From Oxytricha trifallax (lineage: Eukaryota > Ciliophora > Spirotrichea > Sporadotrichida > Oxytrichidae): a stretch of DNA of 64,000 nt. Below the pieces are notes generated by a model. That model saw only the letters and a list, made by a program, of their open reading frames with translations. It ran no database searches and was not told the origin of the DNA. The stretch's first letter is position 1; the number at the start of each line of letters is the position of its first letter. The translations under genes were made by a program, and so were the position numbers. Shown here piece after piece: positions 21,001 through 33,200 of this stretch. The stretch lies in contig ARYC01001838.1 in the NCBI GenBank assembly GCA_000711775.1, positions 22,794 through 86,793 on the forward strand. The letters are read 5' to 3'.

Positions 21001-24000
21001 TTGTTCACTTAAGATAAAGCTTATAGTGGGTCCTTAGTTATCGCACAATTCATGAAATTTAGATGCAGTGAATCCATTATGTAAATTAAATATATAAAAT
21101 TTAATGAAATAATATTAATATTTTGGATAAATAAAAGATTAAATTTTACAAATTATTTTTAATTTTTGTTTTAATTATATCATCATAAATATAACCATGA
21201 GTAGATCCTCTGAACAATAGCTTGAACTTATTGGGAGCTTAAATGAATTTAGTTTATTGACTTTTTAAGTTATGGTAAATAATAAGAATAATTATTTCTC
21301 CTTCTGAACTTCTTATCAATTCCACCTTTAATGATATTTTATATAATATTATTTAATGAGTTCAGACTTGAGTAAACTTTAATTAGTTTTATTAATTTCT
21401 TGTTACACTAAGTTATAAAACTGTAACTTCTTAGGATCTTAAGGTATTTATTGTACGATCTTTTCGGGCTTATCTTAAGCAAGTTATGAAACAATAGATT
21501 CTTTTTATTTTAAATCATTGATATCGTTTTGTTATTATGACTTACTATGAGCAATATTGCTAAATAATTAATTCATTAAATAACTATATTGAAATTATTA
21601 CTCATTTATATATTTATATGATCAATATTAAGGCTTTCAATTTTTGAATTCAATTTATCTTAGAATTATCATTAAAATGTAATTATATTTTATTCATATT
21701 AATAAATTAAATAAGTGAAGAAATTTAAAATATTCTTTTGATTTAAAAAAGTATCTAAATCATTAGTTTTTAATTATGTCTTTAGATAAATACAATAATT
21801 TTTATATAATAGCTTCAAAGCATAATAAAGTAAAATTAACAAGCTTAAGATAATAATATAAAATACAAAAAATTCACATAAGATATATTTATTTTTAATG
21901 ATTTTTGCTTCATTTGAATTTTAAATATAAATTACTATTTTATAAAAAAAATAATAAAAATTAATATTTTTAAAGTACTTTAATTTGAATAAAAGAAAAA
22001 TATTCAATCTTTTTTATTAAATAAAAAAATGCTAGATTTAAAGTAAGAAGGTAATTTATATTTATTTTTAAACATTTGATTATTAAGCCTTATTTTAATT
22101 TTTTACATATAACTTATAATAAACTCAATGTTTACTTTTCATCTAGAGTTTTATCAATATTTAATAATTTAATATTTATAACTCTGTTAAAGAGTAGATA
22201 ATAATATAAATTGACCTATAAAATGACTTAATTGTCCTATTTTCAATATAAAAATGCTTAAGTAAGTTGGCGCCAAAGAAAATGTCAGATAGTGCCATTA
22301 ACTCTAATTAATATATCTATCATTAGTGTCAGTTGGCGTCATAGAAAATGTCAGATAGCGCCTAAAGAAAATTTTTGTATTTTAAGAATTAAATCTTATA
22401 CATTCCCAATAAAAATGTCTATTGTTAAAACCCTTATTTATGAAGGTATCAGCATAACTTAATTTTGCTATGAAAATTTAATAAAGCTTAAAAAAATATT
22501 TTTTGCTCAATTGAGGAAAATTTTAATTATTTATCTGTTGTTATATGTTTATACGAAATCTAGAAAAATAACTTAAATTCTGAAGGAAAATTAAAGAAAT
22601 TTTATAGCTATTTTAAAGCAAAATCAGTTAAATATAATAAATTTTTGCATAAAAAAATGAAGGTTGATTTAAAATAATTTTTGATAAAATTCTAAGATTT
22701 ATAGCTTTTTATTTTTCTATTACTTTAAAACTCTTTATTAAATTGAAAGATTATTATCATATTTTATAGTCATTCAATTAATTTGTTTTTAAATTTAATG
22801 AAGAGTTTAATAATTTAACTATAAAATTAATTCTAATTAAAGAATTCATTCTCAGATTAAATTATAAAACTTATTAGTATAATTAACTTGAAATTCTAAC
22901 AAACAAACTTAAACTTACTAGTATAAAAAAAATTTTATTGTAATTCTGAGCTTAGTATGAGAAAGTTGAAATTTATAGGTTTTTGTTAAAAATTTACTAA
23001 TTAATGACTTACTTATAATAAGAAATCATAAATAAAAAAATAAATTAAATTAAAGGTATTTTTAAAAGAAAAATAACAAGTTCTATTAAAAACTAAAAAG
23101 TCATAAATTTTAAGAGTACATTTCTATATAATAAGTGTAATAGTATAAATGAAAGAATTATCAATAAAATTAGTCCCTTTTATTAATAAAATAGTAAAAA
23201 ATTGAATTTATATTTTATAAAACTGTATATAAGCTAAAGTATGAAAAATCTACATAAATTGATTCAATTATTTACAAATAAATATTATACATTAGAATCA
23301 TAAGATAAGTATGATAAAAAGTAAAGTATTTTATTAAAGATTGTATGAATAAATTTTACATTTTTATATTTTGTTAGAGTTTGTAAGATTTTGTTATAGT
23401 TTGTTAGATTTTGTTAGACTTTTTAAAAACTACAGTTAATTTAACAATTAGCTATATAATAATTAAAGAGTTATGATTTATATCATTAATTTATTTATTA
23501 ATTTACACTTCATCCTTGATTAATGCTTATGGGGTTTTGGGGTTTAAATCTACTATATAAAGACATTAAATCTTTTTTTTTAAAATAGAATTCAAATAGA
23601 AGTTTTGCTTAGTGACTTATTTGATCATGTGATTGCTGTTTAATTGAGTCAGTCTTTGTGTGAATCTCAGCAATTTAATCATTCAAAAGCTTAAGATCAA
23701 TCTGAAAGTTCCCTTTAATTTCTTGCACTTACTCGGCTAACTTATCATGTTTTTAATCAATTTTCAGTTGCTATTAAGAGTTTAGAGTATTAAAAACACA
23801 TACTTTGTACATTATTTACATATTATAAATTCTATATACAGGGATTTTAAATCTGAGAGCATAATTGTATTAGAAATAATAAACAGTTTTAATTAACAAA
23901 GCTTTAGTTTTATAATAATCATTAATGATTTATGTACTATGGAATAATTGTATTATTATTAGAAAACTACCTAATTTATCTCATACAAATCATATTAATT

Positions 24001-26256
24001 ATTATAGTAAAGTGAGTTAAATATTTTTATCATTAACAATTCTATAATTTTTTCCTCTTATTTTAAACTAAATAATTTTAATTACACTTTCTTATTATTA
24101 TGAAAAACTTAAAATTTGCTTTAAACTTTTAATCTAAATTTTAAGTTAAAAAATGTTTGAAATTAGTTGAATTATTGTAAATATTTAAGGAATTCTTAGA
24201 TTTTTTTATTCCTTCCTTTAGAATTAAGCCATCTAAAAGAATACTAACTTAAAAGTATAGTTTAAAGAAGGAGGAAAAGTTAATTAGATATATAGAAAGA
24301 GGTTTTTATATAACATCTTGTCACATAATTTGAATTAATAAACTTATTTAAATAAGAAACAATTTCAAAAATTATTTGGAATATACAAATTCTTAAAAAA
24401 GTAGCTTGATATGGAATTTATTAATTTTAAGCAAACTTTCAAAAGGAAACAAATAATTTAATAACTTTTTTGTTTTATAAATTGAAATTAAAATAATTAT
24501 ACTAAGCATTAGATCTTTGAGAATAGCCAATATTAATATATCCATTTAATTAATTTTTAATTGGATTTTATCAGAAAACTTATTTCAAACTTTTCTAATT
24601 TCTCTTCATGAACTTTTTAATTAAACCAATGAGATTTTGGGTTTTTATTTTCTTAAACAACTTCCTTAAATCTTATATCGAAGTAATAAATTATTAAATA
24701 TATAAAAGTCAGATTAGATCTCTTCCTTGTACTTTAATAAATTAAATTATAAATATTAACTGTTAGAGTTTTGAAGCTATTCCTTACTGGATGTCATTGA
24801 TTCTTAGATTAGTTTGATCAGTTAATATCTTTTCTTTCTTAATTGAAGCGTTTTCAAAAGCCTCCAGTGCTTGTTTGAATTCTTCTCTTAGAACTGATTG
24901 AGATTCATTTATCAAGTGTTTAATATGGTTCTCAGTTAGTTCATATGCAATAATTCCTGCAGCAATTTTAAAATATGTAGTTAAATTTAATAAATTGGCT
25001 TCCCTTAGATATTTGATTTTTTCTATAAGATTTAAGGGTCATTTTAAGGTTCTCCAAGGCAAGTAGGCAAGTCAATTTAATAAAAAGTAATTTAATAATT
25101 TTGATTCTTTCTTCTTCATCGACAAGATACCCAAGCATTAATTTATATTTTATTTTAAATTCTAGAAACCTTACAGATCATTGATTAAAACTGAAATGAA
25201 GTTATTTGAATCTCATTGTTAGCATACTTTTCTAACTTTGATTTCATTTATAAAACTTAAATTATAAATTCAAGTTGTGTGGAGAGTATTCATCAATCAT
25301 AGTTTTCACATTTTCCATGTAAGTTAAGAATTTTGACTGTTTAAGATCAATGATATTATGATCTTTGTGAGTGCCTATCTCGCATTCTATGCACACTGGA
25401 GTCTCACACTTTAAGCAGTATTTATAATATATCATGCAAATAAAATTTGATTTTCAAACAAATTAGAGCAATTAATATAATAAAATGATGAGATAATGCT
25501 TTTAAAAATTTATATATTTTTAATAAAAATTTTTATTTTTATATATTATATAAAATTATTTAATTCGTTCTCAATCACTTTAATGCTAAAATGTATATTA
25601 TTATTTAAGAAACTTAATGATTATTAATCAGTAAAATAATTTTTAATTTAAAAAATAAATAAAAAATTTGTATTTCTAATGATAAATCTATTTTATTGAT
25701 TTTGTAGAAAATTATTTTATATTAGAAAGTTTCAATAAAATTGTTACTAATTCACATTTATTTTTTAAATTTATTATAATAATCCTTCGTAAATTATATA
25801 TTTAGTTACAGTATTTAGCTGTAGTTTTAGATTGATGTTCATCACAGATGATAGTGAGCTAGTCTAGTTATTTTAGGTACTTTATGATCTTTGGGCTTTC
25901 TTTCATCTCTTCTGGTTAATAAATAATAAAATTAATAATATAAAATAGGTTGAGTAAGTAAAATATAGTATTATTTAGAGTACTTACAATATCACAGTCT
26001 GGACATGTAGTTTAGCTTTTTTCATTTCCTTGCATTAAACTCTAAATGCAATCTAAACAATAGGTACAGCCACACTATGAAGTTATATAAATTAATCGAT
26101 AGTAATTATTCACTCAAATTACTATTAAATAAATTAAAATTAATATATTAAATACAACACACTTACTGAGGAAAATGGGTTTTATATTAGTCAAATAATA
26201 ATTAATATTTATTTTAAATTGTAAAAGTGTTTGCATTTTTCACATTTCTCTGCCAT
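18061..26256 (-). CDS. gene B: RING-like / B-box / coiled-coil / TLDc protein, IES-interrupted
   Basis: ATG at 26256-26254, TGA at 18063-18061. Pieces in order: MAEKCEKCKHFYNL, TNIKPIFLSK, CGCTYCLDCI...CPDCDI (RING-like, all Cys). Then intron, PEEMKESPKIIKYLKQLDQ-like linker, CDEHQSKTTAKYC + LKCETPVCIECEIGTHKDHN (complete B-box), DLKQSKFLTYMENVKTMIDE. Next comes a coil (MLGYLVDEEERIKIIKLL; HLINESQSVLREEFKQALEA) with further coil near 24720-24550 and 23770-23600. The TLDc domain closes it: FKLLFRGSTHG, FTASKFHELCDNQGPTISF, LPWTSPPD...AFVFSLSKRSIHKQ, GGTYELPNGYKYES, FKVLEIEVYS. About 11.7 kb from gene A and 12.0 kb from gene C, start to start. Compared with gene C, an extra A in the A-run near 24640 shifts the frame in the coil, so this copy may be a pseudogene unless a micro-IES corrects it. 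Confidence 0.85.
18817..19475. mobile_element. G-tract foldback with 8-bp target duplication AAATTTAT
   Basis: Ends GGGGGGGTCTAAGTCGGTGG and the inverse, flanked on both sides by AAATTTAT (18809-18816, 19476-19483). CTAAGTCGGTGGCA is repeated three times in direct orientation inside the left end. The arms are inverted copies of about 310 bp meeting near 19165. The matching point of gene C (about 30950, after GTTGAACCTTAAAT) has no insertion. Confidence 0.9.
19847..20273. mobile_element. CCGAG/CCCC-end foldback element
   Basis: Ends GTTCTACCGAGATACCCC and inverse. The motif CCGAGATACCCCTCCCC is present twice in each end. Flanks TCATATCT and ACATATCT look like an imperfect 8-bp target duplication. 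It shares the end type with 42774-43997 and the remnant at 8845. No coding capacity. Confidence 0.8.
21074..21198. other. TLDc-site IES of gene B, pointer ATGG, 121 bp
   Basis: ATGG at 21198-21195 and 21077-21074 (minus strand). Joining gives FRGSTHGFTASKFHELC. The sequence is clearly homologous to the gene C IES at 33983-34106. Confidence 0.85.
22267..22362. repeat. 32-bp direct repeat with GGCGCC ends
   Basis: Two copies of GTTGGCGYCAWAGAAAATGT continuing CAGATAGYGCC lie about 65 bp apart (near 22267 and 22332). Each begins with GGCG and ends with GCGCC, so each copy can pair with itself. They lie in a segment (about 22180-23520) present in gene B but not in A or C, and may mark an inserted element. 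Confidence 0.6.
23531..23545 (+). other. telomere-like GGGGTTTTGGGGTTT tract
   Basis: GGGGTTTTGGGG is the repeat unit of oxytrichid-type telomeres. It stands alone in an AT-rich IES of gene B. It could be a remnant of a transposon with telomere-like ends, as known for the TBE elements of spirotrichs, or chance. It helps the taxonomic guess but does not prove it. Confidence 0.45.
25137..25161. other. micro-IES in gene B coil, pointer AAT, 22 bp
   Basis: AAT at 25161-25159 and 25139-25137 (minus strand). Removal of 22 bp joins KVSRM to LGYLVDEEER; retaining it shifts the frame. Confidence 0.75.
25416..25816. other. B-box IES of gene B, pointer AAATACTG, 393 bp
   Basis: AAATACTG at 25816-25809 and 25423-25416 (minus strand). 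Joining restores KTTAKYCLKCETPVCIEC exactly across a zinc-binding cysteine codon. This is the clearest single demonstration of a pointer in the window. Confidence 0.92.
25912..25983 (-). other. intron of gene B, 72 nt
   Basis: GTACTC...ACCAG on the minus strand, phase 1. It joins CDIVK to EMKESPKI and sits at the same codon as in the other four copies. Confidence 0.75.
26071..26163. other. RING IES of gene B, pointer AGTGTG, 87 bp
   Basis: AGTGTG at 26163-26158 and 26076-26071 (minus strand). Joining gives FLSKCGCTYCLDC. A GT-AG alternative would break the frame. Confidence 0.88.
26193..26219. other. micro-IES of gene B, pointer ATTT, 23 bp
   Basis: ATTT at 26219-26216 and 26196-26193 (minus strand). 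Excision gives YNLTNIKPIFLS. Without excision the frame meets TGA at once. Confidence 0.85.
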
Positions 26257-26277
26257 CTTTATTATTTCGTGCAAGAA

Positions 26278-26318
26278 GATTTATTGCTCTTTTATTAATA
26301 TTAAATTGATCGATAATT
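26278..26318 (-). promoter_or_regulatory. conserved 5' leader element of gene B
   Basis: AGAGCAATAAATCTTCTTGC (minus strand) starts 34 bases before the ATG, with the same spacing as in A, C and D. Candidate core promoter or leader; inferred from conservation. Confidence 0.5.
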
Positions 26319-27289
26319 AATAATTGTTATATCTGACACGTATTTAACTTAATTAGTTTTCTCCTTAACCTTGCGATTACAGACTTATAAAATATAAAAC
26401 ATATTCTTTATTATTTAATATAGATAAACATAATTTTTTTAAAATAAAATTTTAATGTTATATTCAATTCATTTTATTTCAACTTATTTATTTTAAACAA
26501 ATAATAAATATTTATAGAGAATTTCACTTTATTTGAATTAAATAATTAACTAATTGATCGGAGATTTAAAGGAATTTATGTTTTAATTTAATTTTGATAT
26601 TAAAATTTTAATTAAAAGATAAAAATTTTGGATGTTAGTGATCATAAATTAAACTATAAAAGTTAAAAATCTGTAATTAGTTTTATTAAATATAAATATA
26701 AAAGAAAAATATGGAAATATAATTCAAACAATAATTAAAAATAGATTTTCTAAACAATTATCACTTTTATATTTAATAAAGAATTTATAAAACCAATATT
26801 ATTATATTTAAATAATACTATAATGACTCATTTCTAATTAAATATATTTTTAATTTTCAATAAAAAAATTATTTTTCCCTAATAAAATATTTATCAAAAT
26901 ATTTTAAATATCCAAAAGTAATATTAAATCCATAAAATGTTAAATTATAATAAATTATTAGAAATATTTTTTATTATTTATATTAAAATTTTTAAATGAA
27001 TTGTAAACAAAATATCCCGTTAATAAAATTCATGAACATTTATTATCAATGTTAAAATTTATTAAAGCTTAGTGTGTTAAAACTTAAGCTTATTAATCTA
27101 AATTATGATATTTGCATTTTTAGTTTTTAAAATTATTTATAATTTTATTATAAATAATTTAAATTTTTTTGATTTGTAATTATTCAAATTGAATAGAAAC
27201 TTGGTTCAAGACATTTTTTAGTTTTCCATAATATAAAGAACATTAAAACAAATACTTAGTTGTTATCAATAAATATAATCTAGATTAAA

Positions 27290-27445
27290 TTTATGAGGAA
27301 TGAATCGTTTATATTTTTAATCATATTATAATTATTAAATGCTGGTGGAAAATTAACACCTGAGCTAAGGCAAGCATAATATATTCAAGTAATAGATTTA
27401 TCAGCGTACTTATATATCTTTTGCCTCATGATAAGGACTTATGTG
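27290..27445. other. conserved block upstream of gene B
   Basis: Counterpart of 15590-15765 (minus strand ATGAGGCAAAAGATATATAA, GCCTTAGCTCAGGTGTTAAT). It is conserved well above the surrounding AT-rich DNA, so some constraint or recent common origin is likely. Confidence 0.4.
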
Positions 27446-27599
27446 ATTATAGATACATTTCTCAATTAATCAGTGAAGAATTATCAAATTATGATAGTAA
27501 TCAAACAATTTACTTTATAAAAATATAGGTAGATTTGTAGTTTTATTGATAAGACGAGAGTTTTAATTTCACATTTGATAAAAGATTCATAATAATTAA

Positions 27600-28014
27600 A
27601 TTGTATGAATACATTATAATTTGGAAAATAAATATTAATAAATTAAATATAAATCAAACTCTTGGCAGTTAAAGTAGTTAAATTTTTCAACAATTTTGGA
27701 CTCATTCGATAGTTAATTTAAAATTAGCTGAGAGTTAATCGTTGAAGGTACTATTTTATCGCATCCCTGTAGCGAGATAACTCGACTTTAATGTAACATC
27801 ATCTAATTCATCTAGATTATACAATTACAGTCGAGTTATCTCGCTCCAGGGATGCGATAAAATAGTACCTGCCTATAATAAAGTCCAGCTAATCTTTAAT
27901 TCTCTGTCAAATGAGCCCAAGATCATTTAAATTGGACAACTTTAACTTCCAAGACTTTAATTAATTATTAATTTAATTACAAATAATTTCCCAATTTCGA
28001 ATGTATTCCTACAA
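27600..28014. mobile_element. TGTAGGAATACA-family MITE (duplicated copy)
   Basis: Ends TTGTATGAATACATTA and ...AATGTATTCCTACAA. The core palindrome carries the stem TTTTATCGCATCCCTGTAGC and its complement. It is the same insertion as 15913-16872 seen from the duplicated unit, without the nested TIR element. Confidence 0.85.
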
Positions 28015-28949
28015 TATGAAACAAATGGTAGTTTTTCTTTTTAATTTTTATCATACAATAACCCTTAGTTTGGAGAGTTTAATAAACACTCAATTATTAT
28101 TTAAAGGTAAGTAAATATATAATTTAATAACAATTATCTATATTTCATTTTAAATAAATCCAGTCAAGTATTAATACCTTTTTTAAGTGGTATTTATAGT
28201 TTTAATATTATAATAAAATGATATATTATGCAAGAAATTTATAAAAATAGAAATAATTTTCTAATAATTGTGTTATTTAAATATGATTATAGTTTTTTCA
28301 AGTTCACTACCTAACTTTTAAAAAACAATTATTAAAATTAATTTTGTTAGATTATTGAAGAATAATATTAAAAATTCTATAAATTTACAATTTTTCAATT
28401 ATTTTAAAATGAAAATAATTCCTTATAAAAATACTGTCATTCAACTTATTAATTAAGCGTTTAATACGGAATCAATAATGAGTTATAAAAATATTTAATT
28501 ATAAAATGAATTTGTTTTAAGCTTAGGATAACTCCAATCATTCATTATTTGAACATGCAAAAAATAGAATCTTTTTATAAAACAATGAATCTATTTCAAG
28601 TTCTTATTAATTACTTTCGATTTAATATATTTTCAAATGTTGAAAGAATATTTATACTATATTGTGTATTATCAAGAAAATAAAAAATAGATCTCTTAAA
28701 ATTAATTATTGATAAAATTCATTTAAATCTTTTTAATCCAATAACTACGATTATTATACTTATGATCATCAATATTAATAAAATACATTAAAATAAGTAA
28801 AAAAGATAATGCAAAATACAACAGATTTAAAATATATTCATTTGAAACTGCCTCTAATTTGACACTTTGAAATTATTATGATCGTGATTATTAATATATT
28901 AATTAATTTAAAAAAAATATTTTATTGAACAAAATAGGTACTTACTGAA

Positions 28950-29678
28950 AGCTATCAATCTCATATTTTAGAATTCAACAAGAGAGCTATAAATGCAAAT
29001 GACAACAAGCCTCATATTATTATTAAAAGCTATGAAGATAATCTACTAAGATGTGATTTGTATTCGGAAAGTCGTTAATAGGGCACTTTACACTTTCAAA
29101 AAGTACTTGCATACGGTATAAATATGGTAGATGTGGAAATAAAGAAGCACTTGCTCTCAGAACTTAAGTCTTTAAGTTGAAGGCACTCTAGCTAAGGCTG
29201 AAAAATTTACAGACTGTGAACTTCAGATATGAATGTAAAATTATTTAAGCAGAAAACGCTATTCTTGTGTAAGAAATGCTGAAATAGACTTAGTTGTTGA
29301 CATTAAGGGGAGTATTCCTGAGCTTAATATACAAAACTAAAGTCCATCATTGAGTCATAAAACAAGACAAGACTTTTTGGCCCAAACTATACAGGAATCT
29401 GAATATATTTACACTCCGGGGTACATTGGTATAGTTACCAGATCTGATACTTTTATCTATGTTAGCAGTTGATCTTAATAACAATCCTTAATCGTATCGT
29501 TTTCTTTAGTGAAATTTAATAAAACTGAACTAGATTTACTGATTTCCAGGCGCAATTCTTGGTTTATCCAGAGACCTAAGGAATTAAAATTATTGGTGAA
29601 ATAATTGGAGAAGCTGTAGAGGAACTGGTTAATGTTTTTAGGACAATCAGAGATTCCTCCAATTATATAATACAGTGA
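28950..29678 (+). CDS. plus-strand gene between B and C, unrecognised, frames broken
   Basis: Protein-like sequence with TAA/TAG as Q begins near 28950 (ESYQSHILEFNKRAINANDN) and ends with TGA at 29676-29678 (IKIIGEIIGEAVEELVNVFR just before it). Between these are SRKRYSCVRNAEIDLVVDIK and YIYTPGYIGIVTRSDTFIYV. The frame changes near 29175, 29230 and 29470, which may be micro-IESs or decay. I considered a ribosomal protein uL14 relation and dropped it. No start codon could be fixed. It faces gene C tail to tail. Confidence 0.5.
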
Positions 29679-30223
29679 ACATTTAAATTATAGAAGATAT
29701 GCTTATTTATACGACAAGTGTATATAATATAATAGTATAATGTACATATTTTATTTTAAGTAATTAGAATTTAACTTAAATCATAATTTGTCAGATTAGT
29801 GACAGTTACAAATGAATATTTTAAATCTGTTGTATTTAGTTTTCTCTTTTTTACCTAATTTAATGTATTTTATTAATATTATCATTATTTTAACTTATAT
29901 CCCTATAATATGATTGCTAATTAAATATTTATTTAAGTAATAATATATATAGTGATAATATAATTCACTTTAATTAGAAATAGACTGAAAAGAATATATT
30001 GACTTATCTTGGCACTGTCAATGAAATGGGCTTAACCTAACTCAACACTATAAATAATATTAAAATCACATTCTATTATAATACCTTGAGTTGAAAATGT
30101 TTTAATAACTTATTTATCTAATATTATATATTATTTTTTAATACTCTTGAAGTCAATTACGTATACAACTAATATATACAGTATTTATATAATTAATTTT
30201 AGCATAATATAATTAGGATTAAA

Positions 30224-33200
30224 TCATAATAGTGAATACACTTCAATCTCTAATACTTTGAATCCATCTTATCCAGGTAAATATGATATTGATGCATCTG
30301 ATCCATACTTATATCCATTAGGTAATTCATAAGTACATCCTAAATTACATCTACATATACTATTCTCATCACAATTATCAGAAATATAAATATCATTACC
30401 ACCTCCAAATACACACATGCATTCCTTATAATGTTAAACTGCAAAGTCTTAATGTTAAAATTGTTTATGGATGGATCTCTTACTCAAACTAAACACAAAT
30501 GCAGAGGGGTCAATATTCCATTTATGATCAGATGTCCAAGGAAGAGATGTAGGATAAAATATAAATATATTTAAACACAAAAATGTTTTTATTATTGCTT
30601 TATAAAATTAAGTTTGTAAAACTTCAAATATTTAATTTATTTTAAATACTATTAAATATTTTAATTAGTTTATTCCATTTTTTCAAAAACACTTTAATAT
30701 ATATATATATATATAAAAATAGTAAACTATTTTAAAGATTCATTAAAAATAGTTTAATATATTATAATGATATAAAACTATTTTAAATAAATACTTTACT
30801 TAAATTCATTATTTTTATTCTCATTACTCCTTTTAATTATCTCTATTAATTAAAGTTAATTTACATTTAATTTCTATCTTGAATCTTACCATTTTTTATT
30901 CTATATGTTTATTTTATTGCAATATCATATTTTCATTGTTGAACCTTAAATGACATAGTTTTAACTTTTATCAAATACTATTTTCATTTGCTTAACAAGA
31001 ATAAAAACAATTGGCTAAATATAAAGCATTTATTTTCTAAGAATTTGATAAATTAGCAAAATTATATTGATAAAAATTCATATAATGAATGATCCAATAA
31101 ATTAATCACAATTTATCATATATGTTAGTTCTTTCCTATATTAATTTTTTCATCCTCATTGATTTTAATTTTGAATTATAAGAATCCCTTATTTATTTAG
31201 ACAGTGTTAAAAATTAAGATAAAATAAAATCTCTTAATATTTATCAAATCTTTAGTTATTACCTAAATTTTACTTGCAAAGGAACACAGATAAATGGATT
31301 CATATCATTCAATCTTAATTTCACAATAAATTAAAAATTTATTAATTCTTCAATTTTAAGTTATGCACTGCAACTCAATAGTTTTATGATGCTCTTAATG
31401 TATACTGGGTATCTCCATGTTGCTATCTTTCTAACCAAAACATCTATATCTACTTCATTCTTTTCCTGAATCATATTTGCCGCCTAAGATTATATTATTA
31501 CTAAAATACAAGTGAATTGGGAAATTATGAAAATAAATACATAACATTAAACCATTTGAATATTGACAGCCAAGAATTTGAGAGTAATATAATTAAAATT
31601 TGGGAGCAAGTAAACAGGATTCTAGCTATGTGTTTCAACTGTTTACTCTTTAATCTATAATTATATTTATTATTTTAGTATTAAAATTTTGATCAAATCA
31701 ATTAATAAAAAACAGGGTCATAAAATGAGTTTATTAGTTTAATTATTTAATTAGATATAATTTTAGTTGCACTTCAATCTAATGACATCGAGGATCTATG
31801 TGACTTTCTCTCATGCTGCTAAACATTAGCTACTTCTTCATTTTCATCATCGGAATGTGCTTGTGTTTCATCTGCTTTACTACTCTCCACATATCTCTTG
31901 TACAATTGCCTTGCTTAATCCACGCTCGTGAATGGGAATGGTTAGTCTCTTCTAAATGACTGCATCTCTAGTCTACAGACTGTAATTCTCTCCATGAAAG
32001 CGTCTACGTCTACTTTACTCATCTCATCGAATGGCAGTTCGTTGATAGTGATCACAATTGAAGAAATTTTAAATGCCATCTGTGTTTCATCGTACTTTAC
32101 ATCAACCGAGTAGCCTCTCCCCTCTATGAACTTTTTCATTCTTGCTATATTTTACTTTTTTCCGAAAAAGTGCAAGTGATTCATTTCATCCATCAATGTT
32201 ATCTGCGGGCAACATCTACCAATGCTGCTTTTACAAAGAAGTGGGAGACCCCGTCTTCTAAAACATCGCAAATGAATATTTCCTTCAGCATCTCAGCTAT
32301 TGTAGTCTTTCCTGTATTTGTAGGACCAACGATCAATACTCCATTTATCTTCTAATGCTATTTCTAGACTATCACATTGTAAAAGGAATTGACAACCTCT
32401 CCATATCCTAACTTTTAAAAATTATCAAGCCCCCATTTCCCTCACCTTCTCTTTTCCTGATTCCTTCTTTAACAGATACTCTTAGAGTGATTTGATCATC
32501 GGGGTGTACTCGATGTGCAAAATATTTGACTCTTTTATAAGCCGTCTATGTTGCTTCATATTTGGTTCAAGTTGAGCTATCATCATAAGAGCCCTCACAT
32601 CATCGCAATGGTTACGATAGAACTGCTCCACACTCTTGAAATCCCCGTTTAGAAACCCTTATATGAATTTAACCAACATTATCTCTTTTGTATCACTTGA
32701 GTTGTATGCAAGCGACTGAATTGACTGATTGATCTTCATTGGGCGTGAATGGTTCTAGTACTGGTCCTCCTTCCCATAAGTAAACTGAAGATTTGGAAAC
32801 ATTTCAAATAAATTTGCCTCGCTCGATTTGCCTGTATTTTTCGCAGTGACCCCGTATTCGCTTAAAAGCTTAAACCCACTGTATTTCTAGTTAGAATAGT
32901 AGTTACGATAGAGGCCTGTGTGGTTTGGCACTAAATTCACAACCATGAACAATCTATCCTCTCCTTCATCAAAGTAAATCAAAATGTGCGAAATACATTT
33001 CTTTGATTGTATAGATCTTTTTCAAGATCAACCCAATTGTCCAACTCTTTAGCCAAGGAGAGCTAAAGTATGAATAGAGTCTTGTAATTGTAGTACTTTT
33101 CTGGCATTCTTTGAAAAAAGTTATAGTAGCTACAGCATCTGGTTCGATTAGATTATGTAGAAAGCCGCATCCATTTGTTTGAACATTTAGTTTTTTTATT

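Noticed and set aside
25416-25816. Interpretation of the B-box gaps as GT-AG introns
   Set aside because: There is no AG before the downstream piece and the frame fails, whereas the 7-9 bp repeats restore the motif in three genes.
26071-26163. Paramecium-type IES bounded only by TA
   Set aside because: TA-TA joining at the RING site shifts the frame; the AGTGTG or AGTGT pointers fit in all copies.
28950-29678. Ribosomal protein uL14 identity for the plus-strand gene
   Set aside because: A few residues resemble the family, but the order of motifs does not match.
32170-32355. Plus-strand frame opposite the helicase
   Set aside because: Shadow of the Walker A region of the Rep-like gene on the minus strand.
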